DNA of 46,554 nucleotides from the NCBI GenBank assembly GCA_021820975.1, contig JAKADA010000015.1:1-46554 (forward strand), given 5' to 3'. Position numbers and translations under genes: made by a program. The stretch is from Bacillota bacterium. GTDB lineage: Bacteria; Bacillota; Bacilli; Alicyclobacillales; SLC66. Below, in pieces: positions 20,711-28,730 of this stretch (positions within the stretch are counted from its first letter, which is position 1; each line of letters opens with the position of its first letter). The notes below the pieces were generated by a model. It was not told where the DNA came from. It worked only from the letters and a program-made list of their open reading frames with translations, and searched no databases.

Positions 20711-21298
20711 ATGCTCGATCTTATAGCTATGATTGTGATTGGATGGACTGTTTTACTAGGGGTGTTTGCTGGGCCGTTTCGTATGCTGATGATAACTGCG
20801 GCCCTGGTGGGTTCGTTTTTTGTTGTTACGAAAACGGCCTATTGGATCGAACCTACGCTTCACAGTCCGCTTATGGCTCAGGCATTTCGTCAATGGTTAC
20901 TTCACTTGATGGACAAAGTGATACCGGTCATGCAGGTAACGCCAACTTTATCATCGGGCATCCCGGTTTATTCACCGCTTTTTCAGTATCTTCGATCATC
21001 GTACATCCAAGGAATTGCCTATTTATATGCCCTTGGAGCAGGGACAGCATTACTCATAGGTTTTCGTTCGATGCACACACTTTGGCCAATTGCAATAAAA
21101 AGAAGTCCATTGCAACAGATAGGTGGTGCTATTCTAGGCTTTTGTACAGGTGTGTATGGTGTATTATCCATGATGCAATGGCTTCTCACGTATATGTTTG
21201 TTGCCCGGAATAATACGGCACTTTATTTTTTACACCATTCTCTACTCGTTCATGCTTGGACGGTTTTACAACTACATGGTATAGTCGAAAGACTATAG
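20711..21298 (+). CDS. CvpA-like membrane protein
   Basis: This 195-residue protein has about four hydrophobic segments, opening MLDLIAMIVIGWTVLLGVFAGPFRML, a layout typical of the CvpA/colicin V production family, with a central amphipathic stretch and C-terminal membrane helices. The assignment rests on layout and not on a diagnostic motif. ATG 20711 is five bases behind GGAGG; the frame is open six codons more but without a ribosome binding site. It lies divergently from yyaC and upstream of the DUF951 gene. Confidence 0.55.
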   Translation: MLDLIAMIVIGWTVLLGVFAGPFRMLMITAALVGSFFVVTKTAYWIEPTLHSPLMAQAFRQWLLHLMDKVIPVMQVTPTLSSGIPVYSPLFQYLRSSYIQGIAYLYALGAGTALLIGFRSMHTLWPIAIKRSPLQQIGGAILGFCTGVYGVLSMMQWLLTYMFVARNNTALYFLHHSLLVHAWTVLQLHGIVERL

Positions 21299-21333
21299 AC
21301 AGTATTGTGTCCGGTATCTAGGAGGCGCCACCC

Positions 21334-21537
21334 GTGAATGCAAAATCCTATAACTTGGGTGATTCAGTTATCATGAAAAAGTCACACCCATGTGGAACAA
21401 ATAAGTGGCAGATTATTCGCATGGGTATGGATATTCGCATCAAATGTGAGGCATGCAAAAGAAGTGTACTTTTACCACGCCGAGAATTTGAACGATCTTT
21501 GAAAGAAGTGATTTCTTCAGATTCTTCGTGCATGTGA
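21334..21537 (+). CDS. DUF951 protein (YyzM type)
   Basis: This 67-residue protein matches the DUF951 family almost throughout: YNLGDSVIMKKSHPCGTNKWQIIRMGMDIRIKCEACKRSVLLPRREFE. The Cys in HPCG and the CEAC pair look like a small zinc site. Family genes sit next to ychF in Bacilli; the function is unknown, possibly nucleic-acid related because of the basic surface. The start is GTG 21334 behind AGGAGGCGCCACCC. Confidence 0.9.
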   Translation: MNAKSYNLGDSVIMKKSHPCGTNKWQIIRMGMDIRIKCEACKRSVLLPRREFERSLKEVISSDSSCM

Positions 21538-21594
21538 TATGGAAAATTGAAAATACTAACCCCGAAACTAAGATTATCTATGAGGCGGGGGAGT

Positions 21595-21825
21595 ATGGGA
21601 GACAAAATTGTCGGTATTCGCAAAAACGTGGATGGCTATATTACCATGGTTCGCATGAACAATGGGCGTGTTTTATCAATTGATGAAGCAAGGCAATTAG
21701 CTCAACAAGGCGGTATCGATTCCTTGTCGACCATTGATAGTGAAGGGAATTGGTGGATTTCTGATGTAGATACTGAAGCTGGGGAAGTCATGGGAAACAA
21801 CCTGGATATCTTGCCGGAGTTTTAA
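21595..21825 (+). CDS. DUF3892 family protein
   Basis: This protein of about 76 residues has the short alpha/beta pattern of DUF3892 (GDKIVGIRKNVDGYITMVRMNNGRVLSIDEARQLAQQGGIDSLST). Its function is unknown. The start is uncertain: ATG 21595 is nearest to the homology but its SD (GGGGGAG) is almost adjacent, and ATG 21580 or TTG 21547 are open in frame. It follows DUF951 and is ended by a terminator hairpin. Confidence 0.7.
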   Translation: MGDKIVGIRKNVDGYITMVRMNNGRVLSIDEARQLAQQGGIDSLSTIDSEGNWWISDVDTEAGEVMGNNLDILPEF

Positions 21826-21853
21826 TTTGTCACGATGGCCAAGCAAGTAAACG

Positions 21854-21908
21854 AACCTTGCTAGGCGGGGTGCATAATTTGCATACTCGCCTCGCAGGGT
21901 TTATCTTA
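21854..21908 (+). terminator. Terminator after DUF3892 gene
   Basis: AACCTTGCTAGGCG (21854-21867) pairs with CGCCTCGCAGGGTT (21888-21901) with one mismatch, around an inner stem TGCA/TGCA, and is followed by TTATCTT. Because the stem is flanked by T-rich sequence on the other strand as well, it may also end the minus-strand small gene at 21945-22031. Confidence 0.6.
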
Positions 21909-21944
21909 AGATGAATCAGGTTTTTATACATTATTGGCAATCAA

Positions 21945-22031
21945 TCATAAATCATGTGTGTCCATAGATATCGCAAACACATTGCGAACTTTTCTTAGCC
22001 GATCGCGCAGTTTACGCAGCCTTGATCGCAT
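21945..22031 (-). CDS. Arginine-rich 28-aa peptide, unknown
   Basis: On the minus strand, ATG 22029-22031 follows the near-perfect ribosome binding site AAGGAGGTGG with 6 bases spacing. The frame encodes MRSRLRKLRDRLRKVRNVF followed by AISMDTHDL and stops at 21945-21947. The first 18 residues contain nine Arg or Lys spaced to give one basic face of a helix. It diverges from ychF. A TATACT box at about 22058-22063 could be a -10, without a convincing -35. I do not know the family. The strength of the ribosome binding site is the main argument that it is real. Confidence 0.45.
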   Translation of the reverse strand: MRSRLRKLRDRLRKVRNVFAISMDTHDL

Positions 22032-22156
22032 ACAAGCCACCTCCTTGACCACACTGCGTAGTATATGTATTTTGCCGATGATTATCCTGTGCTTACAACT
22101 TCTTCACAAAAGTTTATGGTGAACTTTTTTATTATGCTTACAATTGAGGTGTGGAC

Positions 22157-23254
22157 ATGCCATTACAAGCTGGAATTGTAGGATTACCGAATGTCGGTAA
22201 ATCAACTTTGTTTAATGCCATTACAAAAGCTGGTGCAGAGGCAGCCAACTATCCCTTTTGCACGATTGACCCTAACGTCGGGGTTGTAGAAGTACCCGAT
22301 GTGCGTCTGAGTAACTTAGCGACTGTGGTTCATCCTCAGCGTCTTGTACCGACGACGTTTGAGTTTGTTGATATTGCTGGACTCGTGAAAGGTGCGAGCC
22401 GTGGTGAAGGGCTAGGTAATAAGTTTCTTTCCCATATTCGCGAAGTAGACGCTATCGTTCATGTGGTGCGTTGCTTTGAAAGTTCGGATATCACACATGT
22501 GGAAGGTCGGGTAGATCCGTTAAGCGATATTGAAACCATAGATTTAGAACTAATCTTTGCTGATACGGATACCGTGGCTAAACGCCTTGATCGTCAAAGA
22601 AAGCTCGCTAAAAGTGGTGATGCGAAAATCCGCGAAGAGGTAGCGTTTTTAGAACGCCTACTGGTTCATCTTGAAGAAGGACATCCTGCAAGGCGTTTCT
22701 CGATGACCGATGATGAATGTTTTAGCATCCGAGATTTGCATCTTTTAACGCTAAAACCTGTCTTGTACGCTGCGAATATTTCAGAATCGGATATTGGTAG
22801 TACTGATTTGACGCTTGTTAATAAGGTGAGAGAGCTTGCCCTGATCGATCACGCACAAGTCGTTGTTATTTGTGCTCAAGTAGAGGCTGAAGTAGCTGAA
22901 TTGGATGACGAGGATAAGCAGGCTTTCTTAGCTGATCTTGGTTTACATGAATCTGGATTGGATCGCCTTATTACAGCTGCCTATGATTTGCTTGGATTGA
23001 TTACGTACTTTACAGCTGGACCGCAAGAGGTTCGTGCTTGGACGATAGCCAAGGGAACGAAAGCTCCGCAGGCTGCAGCCGTTATTCATACTGACTTTGA
23101 ACGCGGATTTATCCGTGCAGAAGTGGTTTCTTATGAAGATTTACTACAAGCCGGTTCTTATGTAGCTGCACGAGAAAATGGTAGGTTTCGACTCGAAGGC
23201 AAAGACTATGTGGTACAAGACGGCGATGTTATGCATTTTCGTTTTAATGTGTAA
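22157..23254 (+). CDS. ychF: Ribosome-associated ATPase YchF/OLA1
   Basis: YchF is an Obg-family P-loop protein that prefers ATP over GTP and binds the ribosome. The 365 residues carry [14 protein letters not shown], the switch [26 protein letters not shown] and the altered base-recognition motif YAANISE, where NKxD is lost, as is typical of this family. The C-terminal TGS domain ends [19 protein letters not shown] 22157 is five bases from GAGGTG and gives the standard [12 protein letters not shown] start; the GTG at 22151 lies too close. Confidence 0.96.
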   Translation: MPLQAGIVGLPNVGKSTLFNAITKAGAEAANYPFCTIDPNVGVVEVPDVRLSNLATVVHPQRLVPTTFEFVDIAGLVKGASRGEGLGNKFLSHIREVDAIVHVVRCFESSDITHVEGRVDPLSDIETIDLELIFADTDTVAKRLDRQRKLAKSGDAKIREEVAFLERLLVHLEEGHPARRFSMTDDECFSIRDLHLLTLKPVLYAANISESDIGSTDLTLVNKVRELALIDHAQVVVICAQVEAEVAELDDEDKQAFLADLGLHESGLDRLITAAYDLLGLITYFTAGPQEVRAWTIAKGTKAPQAAAVIHTDFERGFIRAEVVSYEDLLQAGSYVAARENGRFRLEGKDYVVQDGDVMHFRFNV

Positions 23255-23289
23255 CGCATTAAGCACATACTCATTTCTCTTCAAGCACA

Positions 23290-23318
23290 TTGGCAAAGTG
23301 CTATATACATGATATAAT
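23290..23318 (+). promoter_or_regulatory. Promoter of the rpsF-ssb-rpsR operon
   Basis: The -35 TTGGCA (23290-23295) and the -10 TATAAT (23313-23318) are separated by 17 bases. Transcription would start about 23325, about 100 bases before rpsF, leaving a structured leader. Confidence 0.8.
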
Positions 23319-23324
23319 ACGCGA

Positions 23325-23415
23325 ATGTGAGTCCGTAGGCTTGGACCACATCCGTGTATCTACGGCGATGGACCCTGCCATCCTTGCTCCCTCAGGGAGC
23401 CTACAGTCCACAAGG
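23325..23415 (+). ncRNA. Candidate S6:S18 ribosomal protein leader
   Basis: The leader can fold: GTAGGC (23335-23340) pairs with GCCTAC (23399-23404), CCGT (23352-23355) with ACGG (23362-23365), and a GCTCCC/GGGAGC hairpin lies near 23386-23400. A structured leader in which the S6:S18 complex binds mRNA is known upstream of rpsF operons. Position and pairing fit, but I could not run a covariance model. Confidence 0.5.
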
Positions 23416-23426
23416 AGGTGAATCGG

Positions 23427-23714
23427 ATGCGCAAGTATGAAACCATGTACGTGCTGCGTCCCGATCTGGAAGCAGAGAAGACACAGGAACTCGTGCAGCG
23501 TTTTAATGACGTCGTCACGAACCAACAAGGTGAAATTGAAGAAGTTAGCGAATGGGGTAAACGACGCTTAGCTTATGAAATTGAAGGTCACCGTGAAGGA
23601 CACTATGTCTTGATGCATTACAGCGCGGATACGGATGTTTCCAAAGAACTGGAACGCCTTTTTCGCATTAGCGATGACGTGATTCGTTATTTGACAACCA
23701 GAGTTGATGAGTAA
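23427..23714 (+). CDS. rpsF: 30S ribosomal protein S6 (bS6)
   Basis: This 95-residue protein is the platform partner of S18 in the small subunit. The sequence MRKYETMYVLRPDLEAEK...EWGKRRLAYEIEGHREGHYVLMHY is typical throughout. ATG 23427 lies five bases behind GGAGGTGA. The operon is rpsF-ssb-rpsR with a candidate autoregulatory leader in front. Confidence 0.96.
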   Translation: MRKYETMYVLRPDLEAEKTQELVQRFNDVVTNQQGEIEEVSEWGKRRLAYEIEGHREGHYVLMHYSADTDVSKELERLFRISDDVIRYLTTRVDE

Positions 23715-23756
23715 GTAAGTAGGTAGTGAAACCGGGTGGTCAAAGGAGGACTTACG

Positions 23757-24224
23757 ATGCTCAATCGTATCGTTCTAATTGGTCGTTTGACGAGGGATCC
23801 TGAGTTGCGTTATACAGCTTCAGGTACGGCTGTTGCCTCGTTTGCTTTAGCGGTGGATCGTGCTCGCACGAACCAAGCAGGGGAACGAGAAACAGACTTT
23901 ATCAATATTGTGGTATGGCAAAAGTTAGGGGAGCTTTGCGCGCAATACTTGCACAAGGGCAGGCTTGCTGCAGTAGAAGGGCGTTTGCAGATTCGGCAGT
24001 ATGACAATCGTGAGGGTCAAAAGGTACGCGTGGCTGAGGTTGTGGCTGATAACGTACAATTTCTCGACCGTGCGGCGGATAACGGCGCTGGTAATGCACG
24101 TCCCCCGATGGGTCGTTCGACTGATCCTGTTGTTTCACCTAGCGTTGCTGATCGATATCAAGATGATCCCTTTGCCGATGATGGACGTTCAATTGACATC
24201 GTAGATGATGATCTTCCTTTTTAA
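23757..24224 (+). CDS. ssb: Single-stranded DNA-binding protein
   Basis: This 155-residue SSB has an N-terminal OB fold (MLNRIVLIGRLTRDPELRYTASGTAVASFALAVDR, then FINIVVWQKLGE and GRLQIRQYDNREGQ) and a disordered linker. The acidic tip DDDLPF recruits repair and replication partners. ATG 23757 follows AAAGGAGGACTTACG; the frame upstream to 23736 lacks a better site. Coexpression with S6 and S18 is the standard arrangement. Confidence 0.96.
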   Translation: MLNRIVLIGRLTRDPELRYTASGTAVASFALAVDRARTNQAGERETDFINIVVWQKLGELCAQYLHKGRLAAVEGRLQIRQYDNREGQKVRVAEVVADNVQFLDRAADNGAGNARPPMGRSTDPVVSPSVADRYQDDPFADDGRSIDIVDDDLPF

Positions 24225-24257
24225 CCTCGTGGCACGATAAGAAGGGGTGGATCGACT

Positions 24258-24488
24258 ATGCCGCGCAAAGGCCGTGGTGGCAAGCGTAAACGCGTATGCC
24301 AGTTTTGTGTGGATAAGATTGTAATTGTTGACTATAAGGAGTCAAACCGTTTGACAAAGTATCTTTCCGAACGTGGAAAGATTTTGCCGCGCCGTATTTC
24401 CGGTAACTGTGCCAGGCATCAACGCCAGGTAACCGTTGCAATTAAACGCGCCCGTCAAGTAGCTTTGCTTCCTTACACGATGGAATAG
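24258..24488 (+). CDS. rpsR: 30S ribosomal protein S18 (bS18)
   Basis: This 76-residue protein reads [20 protein letters not shown]...[34 protein letters not shown], the complete S18 pattern. It keeps a CxxC pair and a later Cys/His, so it resembles the zinc-binding form. The start ATG follows AAGAAGGGGTGG. A terminator follows about 25 bases later. Confidence 0.96.
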   Translation: MPRKGRGGKRKRVCQFCVDKIVIVDYKESNRLTKYLSERGKILPRRISGNCARHQRQVTVAIKRARQVALLPYTME

Positions 24489-24511
24489 GCAAGTTGGAAA
24501 GATTTAATTTA

Positions 24512-24546
24512 GGCGGGTGTAGCGCAAGCTACCCTGCTTTTTTGTT
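24512..24546 (+). terminator. Terminator after rpsR
   Basis: GCGGGTGTAGC and GCTACCCTGC form an imperfect stem around a GCAA tetraloop, followed by TTTTTTGTTTT. It lies between the convergent rpsR and the histidine kinase gene. Confidence 0.75.
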
Positions 24547-25863
24547 TTACGTTACCTGAATGTCAATGAGGGGGAAAGTTACGTGAAATGTGGTCCCTTC
24601 GTTTGGTTCGGATTCAACCGTGATTTTCCCGTGATGTGCTTCTACAATTTTGATGGACACCGCTAAACCGAGTCCAGAGCCTGATGATTTTGTGGTAAAG
24701 AAAGGATCAAAGATGCGCTCAAGGTTACTTTTGGTAATGCCTGTACCTGTATCAGACACAGATAACGTATAGGTGGTAGCGTCCCTGCGTGCATTGATGG
24801 ATAGTATGCCACCTTTATCCATGGCATCCAGAGCATTTTTGGTCAAATTAAGAAAAACCTGTTTGATCTCCTGTGCGCAAACATGGCAAATTCCTTGAGG
24901 AAGAATGCTCATGGCAACAAACACCCCTTTTAGGTTAGCCTCGGCGGTTATAAGCGGAAGCATATTGGACAAAAGTTCATCCATTCGAGTAGGACTTCGT
25001 TGAGCGGTCACTGAGTTGCGTGCCAAAGTGAGATATTCGGTGATGAGACTATCAACGCGATCAATCTCATCAATCATAATTTGAAAATGGTCTTTGCCAG
25101 GTGGCTGCTGTAATCGTCGTTTTTGTAACTGCAAAAACCCACGAACAGTTGTCAGTGGGTTGCGAATTTCGTGTGCTGTTGAAGCAGCAAACTCAGCAAC
25201 AAGATTTAATCGATCATTTCTCGCCGAGTACGCTTCCCATTGTTTACGAGTCGTAATATCTTCCATAAAAACAGCATAACCAGTTTGCTTAGCGGTTGTA
25301 GGAATGATGGAGACAAGAACGATACGGTCACTTCCTGTTGCTCGATGAATGAAGGTCATTTCACGATTGCGTATAGGAATGTTCGTTGATAATTCCTTGG
25401 CAATAGTACTACCATGATCAATCGATGCAGCAAGTTCTTGTACCAATTCGCATAATTTTCTTCCCAGTGCTTCTTTCTCTGTCAAACCTGTCATATCCAC
25501 AAAGGTGTAATTGATCGCAAGGATCGCAAAATAACTGTCAATATGAGCGATGGCAAGCGGAGCATTAGCGATGAGTGCTTGAACCCAATTATCCGAACTT
25601 GGGGGCTCGTCTATGTAGTCTTTGAAACATGGGCCGGCTTTGGGTTGCTTGATGATGGAGGCAACTACTAACAGGATACACGCCCCGAGAGCGCCCTCCG
25701 CAAGGGGAACGATTGGGTCTTTTGTGAAACGCAAATCGGTGAACCACGCATTTTGTTTACCGTGGTATACTGAAGTGTGAACGTCAAAGGCCAGTGAAAT
25801 AAGCGCAATTGCTGCAATTGCTAAGGCACAATAAAGCAGAACCTTGTTGCGCCTCCATTTCAC
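24547..25863 (-). CDS. Orphan PAS sensor histidine kinase
   Basis: This 438-residue membrane kinase has two N-terminal hydrophobic segments (about residues 10-27 and 55-73), a PAS domain (about 90-215, ending VFMEDITTRKQWEAY), and a HisKA domain with the phospho-accepting His in AASTAHEIRNPLTTVRGFLQLQ. The HATPase domain has NLTKNALDAMD, SDTGTGI and SSGSGLGLAVS. The combination and the AHEIRNPLT box resemble KinA-KinE sporulation kinases and related PAS kinases. No response regulator is adjacent, which fits a phosphorelay kinase feeding Spo0F, but that is inference. GTG 25863 is seven bases behind GGGAGG; a GTG at 25890 is poorer. Confidence 0.85.
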   Translation of the reverse strand: MKWRRNKVLLYCALAIAAIALISLAFDVHTSVYHGKQNAWFTDLRFTKDPIVPLAEGALGACILLVVASIIKQPKAGPCFKDYIDEPPSSDNWVQALIANAPLAIAHIDSYFAILAINYTFVDMTGLTEKEALGRKLCELVQELAASIDHGSTIAKELSTNIPIRNREMTFIHRATGSDRIVLVSIIPTTAKQTGYAVFMEDITTRKQWEAYSARNDRLNLVAEFAASTAHEIRNPLTTVRGFLQLQKRRLQQPPGKDHFQIMIDEIDRVDSLITEYLTLARNSVTAQRSPTRMDELLSNMLPLITAEANLKGVFVAMSILPQGICHVCAQEIKQVFLNLTKNALDAMDKGGILSINARRDATTYTLSVSDTGTGITKSNLERIFDPFFTTKSSGSGLGLAVSIKIVEAHHGKITVESEPNEGTTFHVTFPLIDIQVT

Positions 25864-25957
25864 TGGAAGCCCTCCCTTAAAAGAAATCACTTATTATATT
25901 AAACGCATAAGGTAAAAAGTACAAATTGAGGGCAAACTGTGAAGCTATTTCAACTCT

Positions 25958-26905
25958 ATGGGTGGTGGTTTTATTTTTCGTTTAAAATCTGGCTGGGGTG
26001 CACAAACCGCTTTTATTGTCCTTTTGGCTTTGACGTTATTTATCCCAGTGATCTTTCCATTAACCGCCCTGTGTTTAGCTGCGCCACTGTTATGGCTGTT
26101 CGTCGAAGGTAACTGGCGTAAAGCGATGGTTTTGGTGACCGCAGCTATGTTAGCCTCTTTGTTATCAAGTATGTGGCTTGTATTATGGTTGTTTTTTCTA
26201 GCCACGCTTATTTTCTCTTATTTATTAGGGCGAGGACTTCAAAAGCAAGAAGTAGGACACTATGCTGTGAATGCGACGCTGACATGGATTGTCTTTATCC
26301 TTCTGCTGTTTGTAATCGCCAAAGTCGTTGGTATCAACATCATCACGTTATTTACGCAGGCAATGGTGCAAGGCATACGATCGTCACCACTTTTATCAAG
26401 CCTTGAAAATTTATCTGGAGGTGGCCAAGGTATTGCTGCCATGGCACAATTAGTGCAACTGGTTTTGCCAGGTTCGATCATCATCTTGTCCTCAATGGTG
26501 ACGCTTTGTAACCTTGCCATTGTGCGATTCATACAGACTACGCTACAGAAACCATCTGTGCCAGTGATGAGGAACTTTAGGTTGCCTCGTTCAGTGGGTA
26601 TTGCCTATGTTGTTGTTCTTATTGCTCTGTTGACGGGTTTTGGTTCGACTTTAGGTATCGTAAGTTTACTTGTTAATACGGCGTCTCTTGTCTTAACTTT
26701 TTTGTTATCATTGCAAGCGGCTGCTATGTTGTGGTGGATTGTCCGCGAGAAAATGAAAGCTGTCCCTGTCACGATACTTGCTATTATTGCGGCAATTGGA
26801 ACTGTTTTAATTCTTGTTGTTTTTGAAGAAATCTTTGTGTTGGTTGGATTGGTTGATGTGATATTTGATATTCGTGCACGTATGTCCGCATCAAAACAGC
26901 GATAA
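25958..26905 (+). CDS. yybS: YybS-like membrane protein (DUF2232)
   Basis: This 315-residue integral membrane protein with about eight hydrophobic segments belongs to the DUF2232 group by position and layout: it lies just before rplI and dnaC, as yybS does in B. subtilis. Its function is unknown. There is no strong ribosome binding site before ATG 25958, and the start may be inexact. The gdpP (yybT) gene, frequently found between yybS and rplI, is missing here. Confidence 0.75.
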   Translation: MGGGFIFRLKSGWGAQTAFIVLLALTLFIPVIFPLTALCLAAPLLWLFVEGNWRKAMVLVTAAMLASLLSSMWLVLWLFFLATLIFSYLLGRGLQKQEVGHYAVNATLTWIVFILLLFVIAKVVGINIITLFTQAMVQGIRSSPLLSSLENLSGGGQGIAAMAQLVQLVLPGSIIILSSMVTLCNLAIVRFIQTTLQKPSVPVMRNFRLPRSVGIAYVVVLIALLTGFGSTLGIVSLLVNTASLVLTFLLSLQAAAMLWWIVREKMKAVPVTILAIIAAIGTVLILVVFEEIFVLVGLVDVIFDIRARMSASKQR

Positions 26906-26934
26906 TTGTCGCGAGACCAAATGGAGGGATCTCT

Positions 26935-27378
26935 ATGAAAGTGGTACTTTTACAAGACGTAGCAGGACAAGGTAAGAAAGGTGACATAAAGACTGTATCA
27001 GAAGGTTATGCTCGTAATTTTCTGTTCCCTCGTAACCTAGCTAAAGAAGCTACAGCGGATGCTATGCGTGAGATTGAAGCAAAGAAAGCTTCTGTTGCTA
27101 AGAAGGAAGAACAGGCTAAAAAAACAGCCTTAGATTTAGCCGCAAAACTTAATGACCTGACCGTCACAATTAAAGTAAAAGTTGGTGAGGGAGGCCGTGT
27201 TTTTGGGGCTGTGACATCTAAGCAGGTGGCAGAAGCCTTAGCTGAGGCTGGTTATCCAATTGATAAGAAAAAGGTCGTTCTTCCAGATGCCATTCGTGGG
27301 CTTGGTACAACATCGGTCGTGATTAAACTTCATCATGATGTAACTGCGCAAATTCAAGTTCACGTCGAGAAAATTTAG
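26935..27378 (+). CDS. rplI: 50S ribosomal protein L9 (bL9)
   Basis: This 147-residue protein has the N-terminal rRNA-binding domain MKVVLLQDVAGQGKKGDIKTVSEGYARNFLFPRNLA, the long central helix and the C-terminal domain (GRVFGAVTSKQVAEAL...). The start follows AATGGAGGGATCTCT. It is followed by the replicative helicase gene 12 bases later. Confidence 0.96.
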   Translation: MKVVLLQDVAGQGKKGDIKTVSEGYARNFLFPRNLAKEATADAMREIEAKKASVAKKEEQAKKTALDLAAKLNDLTVTIKVKVGEGGRVFGAVTSKQVAEALAEAGYPIDKKKVVLPDAIRGLGTTSVVIKLHHDVTAQIQVHVEKI

Positions 27379-27390
27379 GGGACTAAGCAA

Positions 27391-28725
27391 ATGGATGAAT
27401 CGTTTGATCGATTGCCGCCACAAAATATCGAAGCGGAACAGGCTGTAATCGGTGCGATTCTCATTGCGCCGGATATTCTCCCGGGTATTGCTGAGAGGTT
27501 GCATCCAGAAGACTTCTATCGAGGTGCACACCAACTGCTTTTTAAAGCAGCGCTAGAAATCTCAGAAAGTGGTGAGCCTGTTGACATTGTCACGTTAACG
27601 GCACGATTGCAAGCGCAAGGTAAGCTTGATGAAAGTGGCGGATTGGATTATCTTATCTCGTTATCGCGTTCTGTTCCAACGGCAGCCAATGCGGAATACC
27701 ACGCGCAAATCATTGCAGATCGTGCACTATTACGACGATTAATTGGCGTAAGTACGGAAATTGCCGCGACAGGCTACGCAGGCAGTGAAGATGTTGGTCA
27801 ATTGCTCGACACGGCAGAAAGGCGTATCTTGGCACTAGCACAGACAAGAACAGGAACAGGTTTTACTGTTATCAAAGACGTGCTAATGCAAGCTTATGAG
27901 CGTATTGAGTTTTTGTACAATAACAAAGGCGGGATGACAGGCGTCGCTTCAGGCTATATGGAACTTGATCATATGACGTCAGGATTTCAGCGCTCTGATC
28001 TCATCATTATTGCTGCACGGCCTTCTGTCGGTAAGACTGCATTTGCCTTAAATATTGCGCAAAATGTAGCGGTGCGCGTTCAGAAGACGGTGGCCGTGTT
28101 TAGTTTAGAAATGTCCAAAGAACAGCTTGTCCAACGTATGATTTGTGCAGAGGCTAACATCGATGCCAATGTGTTGCGAACAGGGCAATTACAAGATGAA
28201 GACTGGACAAAGTTAACGATGGGCATTGCTTCTCTTTCTGATGCTCCGCTTTTTATCGACGACACAGCAGGGATAACACTTACGGAGATGCGATCTAGGC
28301 TGCGAAGATTGAAAGTAGAACATGGATTGGATCTTGTTGTGATCGATTACTTACAGTTGATTCAAGCACATGGGCGCAGTGACAACAGGCAACAAGAGAT
28401 ATCCGAAATATCACGAAGTCTCAAAGGATTGGCTCGTGAACTGGATGTCCCAATCATTGCTTTATCGCAGTTAAGCCGCTCTGTCGAACAAAGGCAGGAT
28501 AAGCGGCCAATGCTTTCAGACATCAGGGAGTCAGGCAGTATCGAACAAGACGCTGATGTCGTAGCCTTTTTATATCGAGATGATTACTATGATCCTGAGT
28601 CAGAAAAGAAAAATATCGTTGAAGTGATCATCGGTAAACAACGCAATGGCCCGACTGGTAAGGTAGAACTCGTCTTTCTTAAGAACTTCAATAAATTTGT
28701 ATCACTTGAACGGGCGGCAAGGTAG
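27391..28725 (+). CDS. dnaC: Replicative DNA helicase (DnaB family, dnaC in Bacillus)
   Basis: This hexameric 5'-3' helicase has 444 residues. The N-terminal helical domain has PPQNIEAEQAVIGAIL, the RecA-like core has Walker A ARPSVGKTAFALNIA and Walker B LVVIDYLQLIQ, and the arginine-finger region is SQLSRSVEQRQDKRPMLSDIRESGSIEQDAD. Family length and all DnaB motifs are intact. No dnaI/loader gene is nearby. It is called dnaC in B. subtilis and dnaB in most other bacteria. Confidence 0.96.
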   Translation: MDESFDRLPPQNIEAEQAVIGAILIAPDILPGIAERLHPEDFYRGAHQLLFKAALEISESGEPVDIVTLTARLQAQGKLDESGGLDYLISLSRSVPTAANAEYHAQIIADRALLRRLIGVSTEIAATGYAGSEDVGQLLDTAERRILALAQTRTGTGFTVIKDVLMQAYERIEFLYNNKGGMTGVASGYMELDHMTSGFQRSDLIIIAARPSVGKTAFALNIAQNVAVRVQKTVAVFSLEMSKEQLVQRMICAEANIDANVLRTGQLQDEDWTKLTMGIASLSDAPLFIDDTAGITLTEMRSRLRRLKVEHGLDLVVIDYLQLIQAHGRSDNRQQEISEISRSLKGLARELDVPIIALSQLSRSVEQRQDKRPMLSDIRESGSIEQDADVVAFLYRDDYYDPESEKKNIVEVIIGKQRNGPTGKVELVFLKNFNKFVSLERAAR

Positions 28726-28730
28726 CTCTT

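Noticed and set aside
20626-21213. Long ORF of 195 codons overlapping the CvpA-like gene in another frame
   Set aside because: The sequence is Cys/Ser-rich without domain character and there is no ribosome binding site, while the overlapping frame has GGAGG and membrane segments.
21838-22150. Extra protein-coding ORF on the plus strand (62 codons from 21934)
   Set aside because: It is the antisense shadow of the Arg-rich peptide and a Leu/Ser-rich frame without ribosome binding site.
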